Of a DNA stretch of 64,000 bases, positions 1 to 11,608 are shown one piece after another. The DNA lies in contig JADILM010000001.1 of assembly GCA_016617785.1 (NCBI GenBank), positions 1,364,001-1,428,000 on the forward strand. The letters run 5' to 3'. Below the pieces are notes generated by a model that was not told the origin of the DNA, searched no databases, and saw nothing but the letters and a program-made list of their open reading frames with translations. Positions within the stretch are counted from its first letter, which is position 1. Each line of letters starts with the position of its first letter. The translations under genes were made by a program, and so were the position numbers. Source of the DNA: Sporobolomyces roseus (taxonomy: Eukaryota; Basidiomycota; Microbotryomycetes; Sporidiobolales; Sporidiobolaceae).

Positions 1-407
1 TCTCGCAATCGTCAATAATCCCAGCTGTTCTGCACTTGCTACAGAACGAACCTGCGCGCTCGCTCAGCCATCGTCAACGTCTTCGCTACGGTCAATCTCA
101 CGCCATCGCTCATGGTCAGGGAGGAGCGATTGACGACTAAATTTCGTTGGACCTTGTCAAAGCTCTGATGCTTTTCTCCAATATTCGCTGTTTTCGTCTC
201 GTCAAGTTTCTCAATAATCAGCAGGTGTTCTTCTTTGTCTCTTCTCGTCGTTTCCGTACTGCCTAGTGGCGTTCGAAGTCCTTCAAAGCGCAATTATAGA
301 CACTTTCGCAATTTTGCCTCTCGCTCGCTTTTAATGCCCTCGTATTTCACCTCTGCGAGCACTCGGTCAGTCGTAGACTATTCTCGCATCAGTACGCGAG
401 TCACTTC
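1..407. other. window edge, no gene recognised
   Basis: I see no convincing coding exon here. Short open frames exist on both strands but none resembles a known family, and none continues the flavoprotein reading frame of the adjacent copy at 408. A gene entering from outside the window cannot be excluded. Confidence 0.4.
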
Positions 408-825
408 GAGACCTCCACATCCACGGAGCGCTTCAGCAGCGAGGAATTTGACTTTGGCATCTGGTTCGGATTCATCGACGAGACCAGTAGGGTGGACCTA
501 CACGAGCACGATGGTCAAGCTTGTTCCACTCAGTCAGGAGAGTAAGAGACTCACTTGAACTTTCTCGAGATCGATCCCGTTCGCTCCCACTGCGAAAGCC
601 ATTTTCGCTCTACACACACGAAGTTTTCAAAGTCGAGTAGTCAGTTTCAATCTGAACGAACAGCATAGAGACTAGTCAAAAAGGGGGCGTACCCATCTCC
701 CGTGCAGTGGTCTCCGTTCGTAGTCGGGAGGTCGAGAAGTTCACGTCGTTTCTGAGCCAACAATCCATCTTTCGAGAAATCGGCAGCGTAACCACCAGTA
801 GCCAAAACGACAGGACCGTAAGCCT
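408..825 (-). pseudogene. truncated tandem copy of fumarate reductase exons
   Basis: These 418 bases align without gaps to 2810-3227 inside the neighbouring fumarate reductase gene, on the same strand, at about 95% identity (about 20 substitutions by eye). The copy holds the end of one exon, a whole short exon and the start of a third, plus the two introns with intact splice sites. It stops abruptly at both ends: neither the upstream nor downstream exons of the parent are found next to it. Within the coding part, 12 substitutions were counted, of which 9 are synonymous; only two residues change (Ile to Val, Pro to Arg). The reading frame is open. It cannot encode a complete enzyme, so I call it a gene fragment. 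Confidence 0.8.
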
Positions 826-1018
826 CTCCACGCTAGTTCGGGCTCTCGCAAGTACCAGAGAGGGAAAGGAAGAGCATTGATGGTTGCAGACAAGGGTACT
901 AAAAAGAGAGAGAATTTCGATTGATCGCGGTACATCCTAGAGAGAGAGAGAAAGCGAGAGAATAACGAGTGAGAGAGAGAAAGAGTACTACAGATCAAAG
1001 AGAAGGGAAAGAGACTGT

Positions 1019-4000
1019 TCAAGCTTTGATGGTTCCGATTGAGAGTTTGGGTCCCCATTTCTTCCAGATCGAATCATCGTGAACGAGTCCGAATTCTTCG
1101 GTAGCTTCACGTCCAGCGTAGAGCATAATAGCTTCTGTAGAAGGGTAGAGTGCGAAGGGCAGTAGAAGCGAGGCGGTTAGAGGAGAAGAGTAGAGAATTC
1201 GAGTCAGTAAAATGAACTTCATGGGACTTTCGAGTTTGTGCTTACTTGGTCCTCCTGGGTGATCTTCTAGGAATTCGGTAACATCTAGGACTTGTCCCTG
1301 AATGACAACCTGTTGAAGGAGAGAAGAACGGAGAAAGAGAGAGGTCAGAAACGAAGAAAAGACGACGAGGACGACAAAGGGGAAACTCACCCAACAATTG
1401 TCCTTCTTGTTGTGTTCGGCGACCTCGTCCATTGTGTACTCTTTGCCAGTGTCCTTTTGCTCCTTGGGTGGAGTAGCAGCTTGTTTCTCGTTTGCAGGTT
1501 CTTCAGCCGTCGAAGGTCCGTTCGGCTTGATTCCGTCTTCACCTGTAGCACTGGCAGAAGATCCAGCTGAGCTACTAGCTTGAGCACCTTGACCGTAGTT
1601 GATCGTGAGGAAGACTTGTTGAGAGTTGGGGTCGACAGAGATGGTGGTCGAAGGAAGCGAGAGGTGACCGTTGACTTGGTTGAGACGTGAAACGGCACCC
1701 GAAGAAGACGAGGAAGATCCTCCACCATTCTTCGAAATGTCTTTGAAGAGGTAGGCGGAAGCAGAATCTCCAGCGACTCGACCGAAAACAACACATCCCC
1801 TAAAAAGTGCTCATGTTCAGCTTGCGAAAACAGGGAGAATGCGAGAGAAGCCACGAGACTTACAATAGCGATGATCCTCCGAGACGGTTGGCACCGTGAA
1901 CACCACCGACTAGCGAGAGAAAGGGAGAAAGTCAGTCACGGTCGAGATTCGAAAGATTCGAAAGATTGAGCTCACCAACTTCTCCAGAAGCGAAGAGACC
2001 GCTGATCGGTTTACCACTCTTGTCGACGATCTCGGCTTTCGTGTTACCTTCGAGCCCTCCCATTGTGTCTGTGGATTCGCGAACGAACAGTGATGAATTT
2101 GGTTCAGATCGCAAAAGGGAGGGGGGAAGGAGGTCAAACTCACAGTGAAGTACGGGAGTCATAACGGCGACATGGAAAGGTCCAGCCTCATTCTTCCAGT
2201 TGGTGTTGTCGAAGCTGCGCAAGAGGAACGTGTCGATTTAGGTCAGTCTCGATTTTGACTTTGAAAGAGAGAAAACGATTCTTCGCAACGTACAATTTCT
2301 TTCCGAACGGGTCCTTCTTGGGATCCTTGACGATCTCCATGTAGTCGTTGAAAGTACCTTGAACCTTTTCGACGGGGAGGTTCATCTCTTTCGCAACTTG
2401 TTCAACAGTATCGAAACGCTTCATGAGACCTGAGAAGAGTCGCTCGTCAGTAACGATCAGTCGACGAGAGAGGGGGTGGACGAGAGAGCGTACCTCGTCC
2501 AGTGTAGTGCTTGCTGAAGGAGAGCGGGAGCGAGTAGAGGAAACGAAAGTCAGCGCATGAATTTGGTGAAAAAGCGAATTACGAGAGAAGCTTACCAGTG
2601 CCACTGTAGCGAATAAGCAGGAGCGACACGTTAGCTTCATCCATATGGCGACGGGAAGAAGAGGAAGAGCAACTCACCTTGATAGCTTCCGTAGCTTCAC
2701 CATTGAGAATGAGTCGAACGGGGTACTTTCCGTTATCCCAAATCCTCTGAGTAACGTAGTCACGGTGACCGAGCTCATCGGCGAAACGGTTACCTTCTCC
2801 ATCGAGGAGGAGACCTCCACATCCACGGAGCGCTTCAGCAGCGAGGAATTTGACTTTGGCATCTGGTTCAGATTCATCGACGAGACCAGTAGGGTGAACC
2901 TACACGAGCACGATCGTCAAGCTTGTTCCACTCAGTCAGGAGAGTAAGAGACTCACTTGAACTTTCTCGAGATCGATACCGTTCGCTCCCACTGCGAAAG
3001 CCATTTTCGCTCTACACACACGAAGTTTTCAAGCTCGAGTAGTCAGGTTCAATTTGAACGAACAGCATAGGGACTAGTCAAAAAGACGGCGTACCCATCT
3101 CCGGTACAATGATCTCCGTTAGTAGTAGGGAGGTCGAGAAGTTCAGGTCGTTTCTGAGCCAACAATCCATCTTTCGAGAAATCGGCAGCGTAACCACCAG
3201 TAGCCAAGATGACAGGACCGTAAGCCTTGTGTTGCTTCCCTCCATACTCGTACTCTACTCCAACAACCTTGTCACCTTCTTTGATGAGTTGTTTGACGTT
3301 TGCTTTCTTGACGATTTTGACACGATCAGGTTCACGTTCAGCGATATCTTCGAGCTTGTCCATGAGTGCGACAGTGATCGTCATTCCGGGGAATTGAGCA
3401 CCTCCTCGATGAGTGCGCTCGAAGGAGTGACCACCGAGACGAGAGACCTTTGAAAGGTCAAGGCCGAAACGAGAGGTGAGCCAGTTGACAGCGTCTCCGG
3501 AACGACCAGTGAGGACTTCGATCAAGTCATCTCGAGCGAGCTCTCGAGCCTATAGAAGTGAGAGTGTTGGTGAGCTTGAGTGGCGAAGACCAAAAGATGA
3601 TGAGAGGAATGTTTTGAGAGATTTGGAGCTTACCGACTTTTTGGTATCGGCGAAGAACGCAGCAGTCGAATCTTTGATACCGAGAGCAGCTTGTGCAGCC
3701 GTACCAGCACCGTTGATACCACTAGTGGCCTCTGTAAACGTTCAAAGCTTACTCTGCTTAGTCTCTCTTTCGCGTTCCATTCGACGTGAAATTCGGGCTT
3801 ACTGGTTGAATTACCACCGAAGAAACCGTTCTATCCAACGAGTAAAGCTAGAGCTGTCAGCGTACGGGTTTGAGACTTGAAAGGGGAATTTGAATCCCAT
3901 GTGGGGAAAGGCGAAGAAGGGAAGGGAAGGCGAGGGAAGGGAGGCGGACGAGAGGGGGAGAGAGGAGGGCTTACCTTTTCAAGGACAGTGACATTGCCTC

Positions 4001-4070
4001 CACGTTCGTATACAGTGTGAGCTGCACTCAATCCAGACAAACCTCCACCGATAACTAAGACGGAAGCCAT
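1019..4070 (-). CDS. fumarate reductase flavoprotein with C-terminal cytochrome b5 domain
   Basis: Multi-exon gene. The N-terminus carries a Rossmann FAD-binding motif (VIGGGLSGLSAA, residues about 5-16) and an ADP-binding acid in TVLEK. It is followed by the FRD/SDH flavoprotein segments NGFFGGNST, RGGAQFPG, LATGGYAADF, GDHCTGDG, VHPTGLVD and, near the end of the flavoprotein part, FASGEV and VHGANRLGGSSLL. The soluble yeast enzymes of this family (Osm1/Frd1) reduce fumarate to succinate using reduced flavin. After a Ser/Pro/Gln linker the C-terminus is a cytochrome b5 domain: FLEDHPGGPKAIMLYAGREA and LVHDD supply the two expected heme-ligand histidines. The b5 domain probably delivers electrons to the flavin; that is inference. 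Start chosen at the ATG at 4070, directly before the FAD motif; stop TGA at 1019-1021. Introns are short with GTAAGC/GTGAGC donors. A truncated copy of its middle lies downstream at 408-825. Confidence 0.9.
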
Positions 4071-4335
4071 TCTTGACGAAGTTTGTTGTTGTTGTGGTTG
4101 GTTTTGAAGGGTGATGTTAGGTCGAGAGTGTAGCTAGATGATTTCTACGCGTAGAGAATGTAGAAAAGAAGGGAAAAGGAAGTTGAAGGAAGGAAAGGAG
4201 AGAAGAAGAAGAGGGGAGAAAAATGCGGAGACAGGCCAATCAAATTGCCCTCAATTTTTGCACTATTTCATGCGGATCTCCTCGCAGAATTCCAACCGGC
4301 TGCAACGACAATAATTCGAGTTGCATGAACGAAGC

Positions 4336-6660
4336 TCACCCTAGTCGACTCAATAAACTCCCTCCCCCATCGTTCCCATTCCCTCGCTGTTTCTTCGTTT
4401 GACCTCCTCGACCTCCTCCTCCTCCTCCCTGTCCTTGACCTTGTCCATTCGATCCAGTACCTTCTATCCGATCAAGTATCGAAGAATTCCCTCCTCCTCC
4501 TCCTCTTGGATTCGCATTCGAGTTTGGATGGTCGAAATCATTCGCAGGTCCTCGTTTCTTCCCCCTCTGTTGCTGTTGTTGCTGCTGCTGATGCGACTGT
4601 TGCTTCGGATTTGGATTCGCTTGGCTTCGATTCTGACCTTGATTCTGAGTCTGACCCTGTCCCTGTCCTTGACCTTTTCCTTTCAAATTCCCATTCCCTC
4701 CTCCTCCTCCTCTCGTAACTCCAGGTGAAGCTCTCGAAGCCGGTTGATTCTTCGATCCAGTTTGAGGTGAATGTGCTCGACTGACTGGAGGAGAGGCGCT
4801 CTTGGTTGAAGAAGCGGTCGAAGGTGTTCCTCCATTCCCGTTCACTCGATCCATCAACGAAGGTTTCCTTGCTTGTGATGCTGAAGAAGGCGTAGGGGGA
4901 GTAGGAGCACTACCTCGTACTTCGATCTCGGTAGTGCGGGCGAGGAGAGAAGGTGCAGGAGGAGGAGGTCGAGAAGTCGGATTTGGGTTTTGGGGACGAG
5001 ATGGTGGAGGAGAGTCGACGAACTGAGGTTGTTGACGAGCAGCGGTTGAGTGCGATGGTCGATTCTGAATTGGGACTCGCGAACCAGTCGGAACCGAATT
5101 CGCAGTCGAGATCTGAGGAGGTGCAGGGGGTTGATCTCGGGCGATGTGAGGAGGAAGGTCGCGTGGCAGAGTCGGAGGAGGAGGGGCAGCGACTCGCTCC
5201 ACTGCAGGAGGAGACGATCGCCGAGGGGAAGATCGCCGGGATGGAACCGATTTTGTCAGGTTACGTTGACTCGTCGAGGCGTCGGGATTCTGACGAGGAG
5301 GGGGTCGAGCTGGGATCGCTAGTCGGGGCGGACTAGGTGGTGGAGGCTGGAAGGAGTGCGTCGAGTCGTTGCGAGAAGATCCAGCTCGAGAGGGTGCACG
5401 AGAAGGGATCGGAGGAAGAGCGGGAGAGTCGAGAACGATAGCTTCAGGTTCTTCTTCTTCTGCGTCTCGATGTTGCACTTGAAGAACTGGAGATGGAGCT
5501 TGAGGAACGATATCCTCCATCGTTGTTGGTTCAGGATCCTCTGATTCTGGAGGGACAAGGTAACCTCCTCCCTCGTCTTCATCCTCCTCTTCGACCGTCT
5601 GTCCTCCCGCATTCGCCCCCTCCTGTTTCCTTGCTTCTTCCACTTCCTTCTCATATTCCCTCTCCTGTTCCTTCTCGTTCCATCTCTTCCAAACCTGTTC
5701 CCTCTTGATCTTTGCCAAATCTCCCCATTCCCATTTCGGTTTCTCGCAATCGACAAACTCTGCCATCGCTCTCCATCTCCCCATCCTGACTCGAATCACT
5801 TCCTGCATCGCTTCCGTCCTCTTCTCGAAATCAAATACCCATCCAACATAAGCCGTTCGTGAAACATCATCCGGATTCGAAGGTCGATGGAGGATGACTG
5901 CATCGGGGAGGAGGGAGCGGGGGAAGAGGGAGGAGACGTCGTCGCGGGTCTTGATGTCGGCGAGAGGTAAGTTGCTGAGTTTGAGAGGGTAAACTTCGCG
6001 ACAGAGGGAATCGGGAAGTCTCGTTTCGACTGAAGGAACTGGAGAGATCGGTCGAGGGGTACGACGCCGGCGAGGAGGAAGAGGAGCGACTACTGGCTGA
6101 GGAGGTGGTGTAGGTGGTCGAGTTCGTTTAGGGGAAGGAGGGCGTTCATTTGCGACTGTCGAAGCAGAACTCGGAGCGGGCGTGATAGGTCGTCCTGTCG
6201 AAACCCTCAATTCTGAACGATGCGCCCTGGGTACTGGTGCTGGAACCTCCTTTGCCTGCTTCTCGACATTGCTTGAAGCCGTACGAGCAGACACGGCTGC
6301 CTTCTCCCGCCTTTTCCTCCAAATCCTTTCCGCCTTCAACACATGCAATTCCGACGCATCTGGATGAGCAAGTAGCACGGCTGCAGCCAATTGCTCCTCA
6401 TTCAAACCTTCCAAATTCCCATCTAGCTTGAAGTCAAGGTCAATCAAGGCAAACTTTGTTTCCTCATCTTCAACTTGATTCCCTCCTCGCTTCCTCGCTT
6501 GTTGTGCCTTCTCTCGCTTGTAGTAGAATAGCTGACATATTCTCAACCCATCTGATTCTTCAAAGTCTGGGTGGAGTCGAGAGAGTGCGAGTTGAGTTGA
6601 TGAGAGTGCAGTGAGAGGAGAGAGTGGGAAGTCGAGAGGTGCAGTGAGCAAGCTGGGCAT
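4336..6660 (-). CDS. large disordered Pro/Ser/Gly/Gln-rich protein
   Basis: A single open frame of 774 codons from ATG at 6660 to TGA at 4336-4338, with no obvious intron. No family was recognised. Residues about 1-140 look folded and contain charged helices. Another possibly folded block, about residues 215-330, is rich in aromatic and charged residues (GWVFDFEKRTEAMQEV) and leads into a charged coiled-coil-like helix. The remainder is low-complexity: Pro/Ser tracts, a polyglutamine run, Gly-Gln repeats and RGG-like glycine stretches near the end, as in RNA-binding or condensate proteins. Short motifs of the type S-[LI]-[LM]-x-R recur at about residues 571, 601, 727 and the extreme C-terminus. 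The stop lies next to a GGTGAGC sequence that could be a splice donor, so the last few residues could differ. Function unknown. Confidence 0.75.
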   Translation of the reverse strand: MPSLLTAPLDFPLSPLTALSSTQLALSRLHPDFEESDGLRICQLFYYKREKAQQARKRGGNQVEDEETKFALIDLDFKLDGNLEGLNEEQLAAAVLLAHPDASELHVLKAERIWRKRREKAAVSARTASSNVEKQAKEVPAPVPRAHRSELRVSTGRPITPAPSSASTVANERPPSPKRTRPPTPPPQPVVAPLPPRRRRTPRPISPVPSVETRLPDSLCREVYPLKLSNLPLADIKTRDDVSSLFPRSLLPDAVILHRPSNPDDVSRTAYVGWVFDFEKRTEAMQEVIRVRMGRWRAMAEFVDCEKPKWEWGDLAKIKREQVWKRWNEKEQEREYEKEVEEARKQEGANAGGQTVEEEDEDEGGGYLVPPESEDPEPTTMEDIVPQAPSPVLQVQHRDAEEEEPEAIVLDSPALPPIPSRAPSRAGSSRNDSTHSFQPPPPSPPRLAIPARPPPRQNPDASTSQRNLTKSVPSRRSSPRRSSPPAVERVAAPPPPTLPRDLPPHIARDQPPAPPQISTANSVPTGSRVPIQNRPSHSTAARQQPQFVDSPPPSRPQNPNPTSRPPPPAPSLLARTTEIEVRGSAPTPPTPSSASQARKPSLMDRVNGNGGTPSTASSTKSASPPVSRAHSPQTGSKNQPASRASPGVTRGGGGGNGNLKGKGQGQGQGQTQNQGQNRSQANPNPKQQSHQQQQQQQQRGKKRGPANDFDHPNSNANPRGGGGGNSSILDRIEGTGSNGQGQGQGGGGGGRGGQTKKQRGNGNDGGGSLLSRLG

Positions 6661-6987
6661 TGAGCAATAGAGTTGCGCTCAAGGCGATTGAGTGTATGAT
6701 CGATTCGAGTTCTGAGGATGTGAAGTGAGAAGCGACAAAACGAACTCCGGAAAATTCTCAACTCTTTCGCAAGGGAATTTTGTCAAGATGCTCTCTACTT
6801 GCGCTCCTTTAGGAGCTCGAACACATTGAGAGAAAGGCACTGCATTGGATTTTCAAGCATTGTACAAAGTGATTGAACTAATAAATCGGAAATCGAGGAA
6901 GAAAGAAGAACTGATAAACCCCTGAAAGAACACGACGACGGAGAGTAACTACAAGCGAGGGATGAGACGGGTGTCGGAAGGGTGGCA
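6661..6987. other. intergenic, between two same-strand genes
   Basis: This stretch should hold the 3' end of the beta-oxidation gene transcript and the promoter of the disordered-protein gene. I see no coding exon. Bases 6952-6987 would encode a 12-residue extension if the Fox2 stop codon were read through (see findings). Confidence 0.5.
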
Positions 6988-9900
6988 CTAGGCGAGAGTG
7001 GCAGCGGCGGCGCTGAGAACGGGAGTACCACGCTCCTTGCATTTCGTGACTATGAAATCGTCGATGTCAGCTTCGGCTCCCACTAACCGGCTTCAAGATG
7101 GAGCTGCGACTCACCGAAGATAATCTTGTCACCTTCCTTCCACATCTCGGTAACGATAGTCTCGCCAGGGTAAAGCACACCAGCGAATCGAACCTTGATA
7201 TCCTTGAAAGCTCCAAACTTCTTGAAGATGTGTTTACCGGAGATACCGAACGAGCAGAGACCCTATACTCGTCGATTCAACGATCAGCACTACACTTGAA
7301 GAGCAAGTCAGAGAAGAGAGAGGAACCAGACGTACGTGAAGAATGGGTTGTTCGAATCCACCGACTGAGGCAAAGTTGGGATCGACGTGTAGAGGGTTGT
7401 AATCTCCCGAGAGACGGTAAATGGCAGCTTGCTGAGGAAGAGTCTTCTCTTCTACGACAGCGTCGGGTTTGCGCGAAGGAGGTTTGTTAACGGCAGTAGC
7501 GGCTCCACGATCTGTTCATCACTCAGCGTCGAATCAGTCAAGCAATCAATAAATTGTAGATACGGAGTGAATGACTGACCATTTCCAGTCTTCTTCCCAC
7601 CGAATCCTCCTGCACCACGAATGAAAACGGTCGAATGGTTCTCAAAGATGACTTCACCACTCGAAGCGTCTTTGGTGTGAGTGACGGTAGTGACAGCGGC
7701 AGCTTTACCCTTGTCGAGGACTTCGGCGAGCTTCGAGGAAGAAGTGAGAGTTCCGGAGGTAGGAATGGGCTTTTTGATCGAAAGGTATTGTTCTCCGTGA
7801 AGAAGCATCATTGGAGAGAAGTTGGGAAGCCAGTCGACTGCGATCGAGAGCTGTCAGCAATTTGACGCAACACAGAGAAGGAACGGGAAGAGGCAGCGTA
7901 CGAGAGAGTCCACTCGAAACGGCGAATTGAGGAATAACACCGAAAGTAGGAAGAGGTTTGAAGTCCTCATCTCCCTCGAAGACAAGGTCGAGTTCCTTCT
8001 CAGTAGCTCCAACTCCGAGGTTGTAGAGTGCGACTGAACGAGCCAAACATCGTTGTCAGCTCAGTCCATCGAGAAGTAGGGAAAGAAACAGAGGAAACAG
8101 CTCACCATCTCGTTCGGTGAAAGTGTATTCACCATCGGATTGAGCTTCCTTCTTAGCCTTGGCAACGAGATCAGAGTCTTCCTTATCAGTGTAGTCACCT
8201 CCGGAAGCAGATGAATCGTCGGATCCTTCATCCTCGTTTCCAAAGTTGGCGATGATCTGCTCAAAATCTCTCTGTTGTCAGTCTCGAGCTCACCGACTTC
8301 GGAGAGGTGCGAGGAAAGAGCTTACGGCTTCGAGAGATTCAGCAGTCGAGTTGGGGTTGGTAGCGTTCTCATCGAAAGTAGTGATCTTTGACCAACTAGA
8401 CTTGATATCCTCAGGCGAAACGGTCTTGTTGACGGGGAACTGCACACCTCGACACGTCCTACTCAGCTTCTCCCTTCACGGAGATAAATGAGAAGAAGGG
8501 ACTCACAGCGTAACCGTAAGATCGTTGCCAACGCAGACTAGCGCACCATCCGGCAGAGACTTCGTAAAGACCCATAGTAGTCTCGCAAGCTTCGGATCCG
8601 AGGTATCCGACGACGGGGGCAACGTAATCGGGGGAGAACGCTTGTACCATCTCCTCGGGCCACTACGAGATCATTCAAAGGATTGTCAGTTTTCTGCGAG
8701 ATTGGAGAGAAGGGAAGAAAGAGAGTTTACGATAGTACGAGTCATGGCGGTTCCAGCGTTGGGTACGAGGCTATCGACGAGAACAGGACACGCTCAGCTC
8801 CTTTGCCTCGGTTGAGAAGAGATAGAGAGTGAACGAACATGTTGGCAAAGATTCCATATTTCTTTCCTTCGATGGCCAAAGTTCTCGTCAAACCGATGAT
8901 AGCGGACTTGGCAGTCGAGTAGTTGGCCTGTCAAACCTCGATCCCTCTGCATAAGCGTCTCTTTCTAGGGCGATAAGAACGAAGAGAGTGAGAACTGACC
9001 TGACCGAAGTTACCGTGAACTCCGACTGCTGAAGCAGTAGTAACGATCCTTCCATACTTTTGTTTCTGGAAGTGAGGCCACGCGGCATGACAAACGGCGA
9101 AAGTTCCTTTGAGGTGAGTATCGTAGACGGCGTCCCATTCTTGTTCGGTCATAGCAGCGAAAGACTTGTCGCGGAGAATACCAGCGTTGCAAACGACGAC
9201 TATTCAAATGAATTTGAGAGTCAGTCACTGGTTGGATTTGGAGCGGGAGAGGGAAGAGTGGACGTACTGTGAAGACCTCCGAATGCGTCAAGAGCGGTTT
9301 TGACGAGTTGTTGACCCTCGAGAGTAGATCCGATAGCAGGAGCAGCTTTGCCTCCAGCTACATTTCGGAACGCTCACTGTCATCAGTCTCATAGCCGTAA
9401 GTCAGTAAGAGCTCGAAGAAACGTACCTTTCTTGATTTCAGCTACGACGTTCTCAGCGTTCTCCTTTGTCATATCGTTGACGACAACGTTTGCTCCCAAT
9501 TTAGCGTAGAGGAGGGCGTAGGATCGACCGAGACCAGCACCAGCTCCAGTAATCAGAACGGTCTTGCCGTCGTATCGGACTTGATCAGGTTGTTCATTCG
9601 TCTTCATCGATTTAGCTTTCTCGAGGTAACCCTACACGTTCGAGAGGGTTTAAGTCAGCGAGAGGAGAGAGAGAAAAGCGAGAGAAGGGGGAACGTACGA
9701 GATAGTCAGCGTCGGTGATGTTTGAAGGGTGATCGGGGTTCTCGAAATCGTTAATCTCGTTCCATCGAGCCTTGACCTGTGCTTCCCCGAGTACCTTGAA
9801 TCAGCTATTGCTCGAGACTGAGTTGAGTAAGACTCGTGACGCACAGCAGCAGGAGTAAAGCTCTGATCAGTCTTGAACACGACTCCCTTAGTTCTCTCCC

Positions 9901-11404
9901 ACCTGATCTCACCATACCATCCAGCACCAGCTTCAAACACCTTTCCATTCTCAGTAGTAGACTCGTGCGAGAGGTAAGCGACGAGGGGAACGATCGCTTC
10001 GGGTGCGAGTTTGTCGAGGAATTCTTGAGGCATCACGGTTTTAGTCATTTGGGAGGCGGCGACGGGTGCAATCGCGTTCGAGAAGATACCGTACTGTTTG
10101 CGCGCGAGGGGAAGGGTGAGATTAGCGATTGGACGGAAAGGGAAGTGAAACTCGAAACCAAAGTTGCTTTGCGAATCGAGTCGGGAAGGAGAAGTAAAGC
10201 TCACCTTGGCACCCTCTCGAGCGAGAGTACGAGCGAACCCAATCAAACCCATCTTGGCAGCTGAGTAATTGGCCTACAGAAACAATGACAATCTCAAGTC
10301 AGCATTGCGCACTTTTCACTTTTTCAGGTCGTGCACATATCCTTAAAGGGAGGATCGACGAGGGAAGAGAGATGGAGAAAGACTCACTTGACCAAAATTT
10401 CCGTAGATACCAGCAGCGGAAGCGGTCTGTATTCGACGAGAACGAGAGAACGAGAAAGAAAACGTCAACAACCGATCATGCGTCTTCGCGCTCACCTCCT
10501 CTCTTCCGCGTTCGGGTAGCGACACGGGGGAGAGGAGCGAAGATGGAGCAATAGAAGAGAGAGAGGTTACGACGTACGTTGATGATCCTACCGAATTTTT
10601 GTTTCCTGAAAACTGGCCAAACTGCTTTCGAACAAGCGTAGGCGCCTTTGACGTGAACTTCTTGTACGATGTCCCATTCCTTCTCTGACATTGATTTGAA
10701 ACTCTTGTCCCTCAAGATACCTGCATTGTTAATCAAGATCTACCTCTCCCGAACCTTTTTCGTCAATCTCGTGCGAAACTGAGAACAAAATGGGAAGAGA
10801 AGGGAAGCTTACGTGTACTCCACCGAGTTCTTTGATTGCTTGTTGAACGATCTTTTCACCTTGAGTAGCTGAATCATAGTTTGCGACGGCTTTACCTCCA
10901 GCTTGTATGATTTCTGAAACTACTTTGTCGGCGTTGTCACGAGAGAGATCGTTTACTAGTACGGATGCACCTCGGGATGCGAAGAATAACGAGTCTGTTT
11001 TATATTGAGGTTTAAGTGGGTGGGTTTCATGTGCAAGAAATAGAGAGCCTGAGGAGAGAGAGGCTTACATGCTCGTCCTAATCCTCCTCCTGCTCCAGTG
11101 ATAATGACATTCTTTCCATCGAATCGTAGCTATGGATGTCAAAGGGATCCGAGGTGGATTCACGAGGGGAGAGGGGAGGGGAGAGTCAGCGATCAAACTC
11201 TTACTCGAACACGACAAGCTGCAGGAAGCCCCCCAATACCATCCTCCGAGCCTACATTAGGCGGTATCATCCCATACTGGCTTGCGTCTCTGCGATGGAG
11301 CGTGAAACCTTTCTCTTCTCTATTCCCCCCACCTCGCCGTTTCTTCCCTTCCTTTGCCTCGCTTTCACTCAACTCGGATAGTGAGCTAGACGTACCTCTG
11401 ACAT
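6988..11404 (-). CDS. FOX2: multifunctional beta-oxidation enzyme type 2 (hydroxyacyl-CoA dehydrogenase / enoyl-CoA hydratase 2)
   Basis: The protein has two tandem short-chain dehydrogenase domains followed by a MaoC-type hotdog hydratase, the fungal Fox2/MFE-2 order. Each SDR shows the cofactor glycine motif ([24 protein letters not shown]), the [10 protein letters not shown] segment and the catalytic Tyr-Lys ([24 protein letters not shown]). The hydratase carries its Asp/His motif in [12 protein letters not shown]. The enzyme hydrates trans-2-enoyl-CoA and oxidises the (3R)-hydroxyacyl-CoA in peroxisomal fatty acid oxidation. The first exon is only three codons (ATG at 11404, Met-Ser-Glu), followed by an intron of about 260 bases and then LRFDGKNVI; this start keeps frame and places the cofactor motif near the N-terminus. 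About ten further short introns. The last exon ends in SAAAATLA at TAG 6988-6990. No SKL-like peroxisomal signal is present, which is odd for this family. Confidence 0.93.
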
Positions 11405-11608
11405 TGTGTATACTGTGTGTTGAAGTGAAAGAGAGAAGCCAAAAAGTGAGGGAAAGAGGAAGAGAAGAGCCAGAAGTCTTCGGGTTCTGCGCTAACCGGA
11501 CTTGACGTTGCCGGCTCCTTTTTTCGCAATCTTCGCACCTCAAGAACGAAAGAAAAAGCAAAACGTTGCATAATAGTACTATAACAATTACTAACAAACA
11601 CTCCGACT

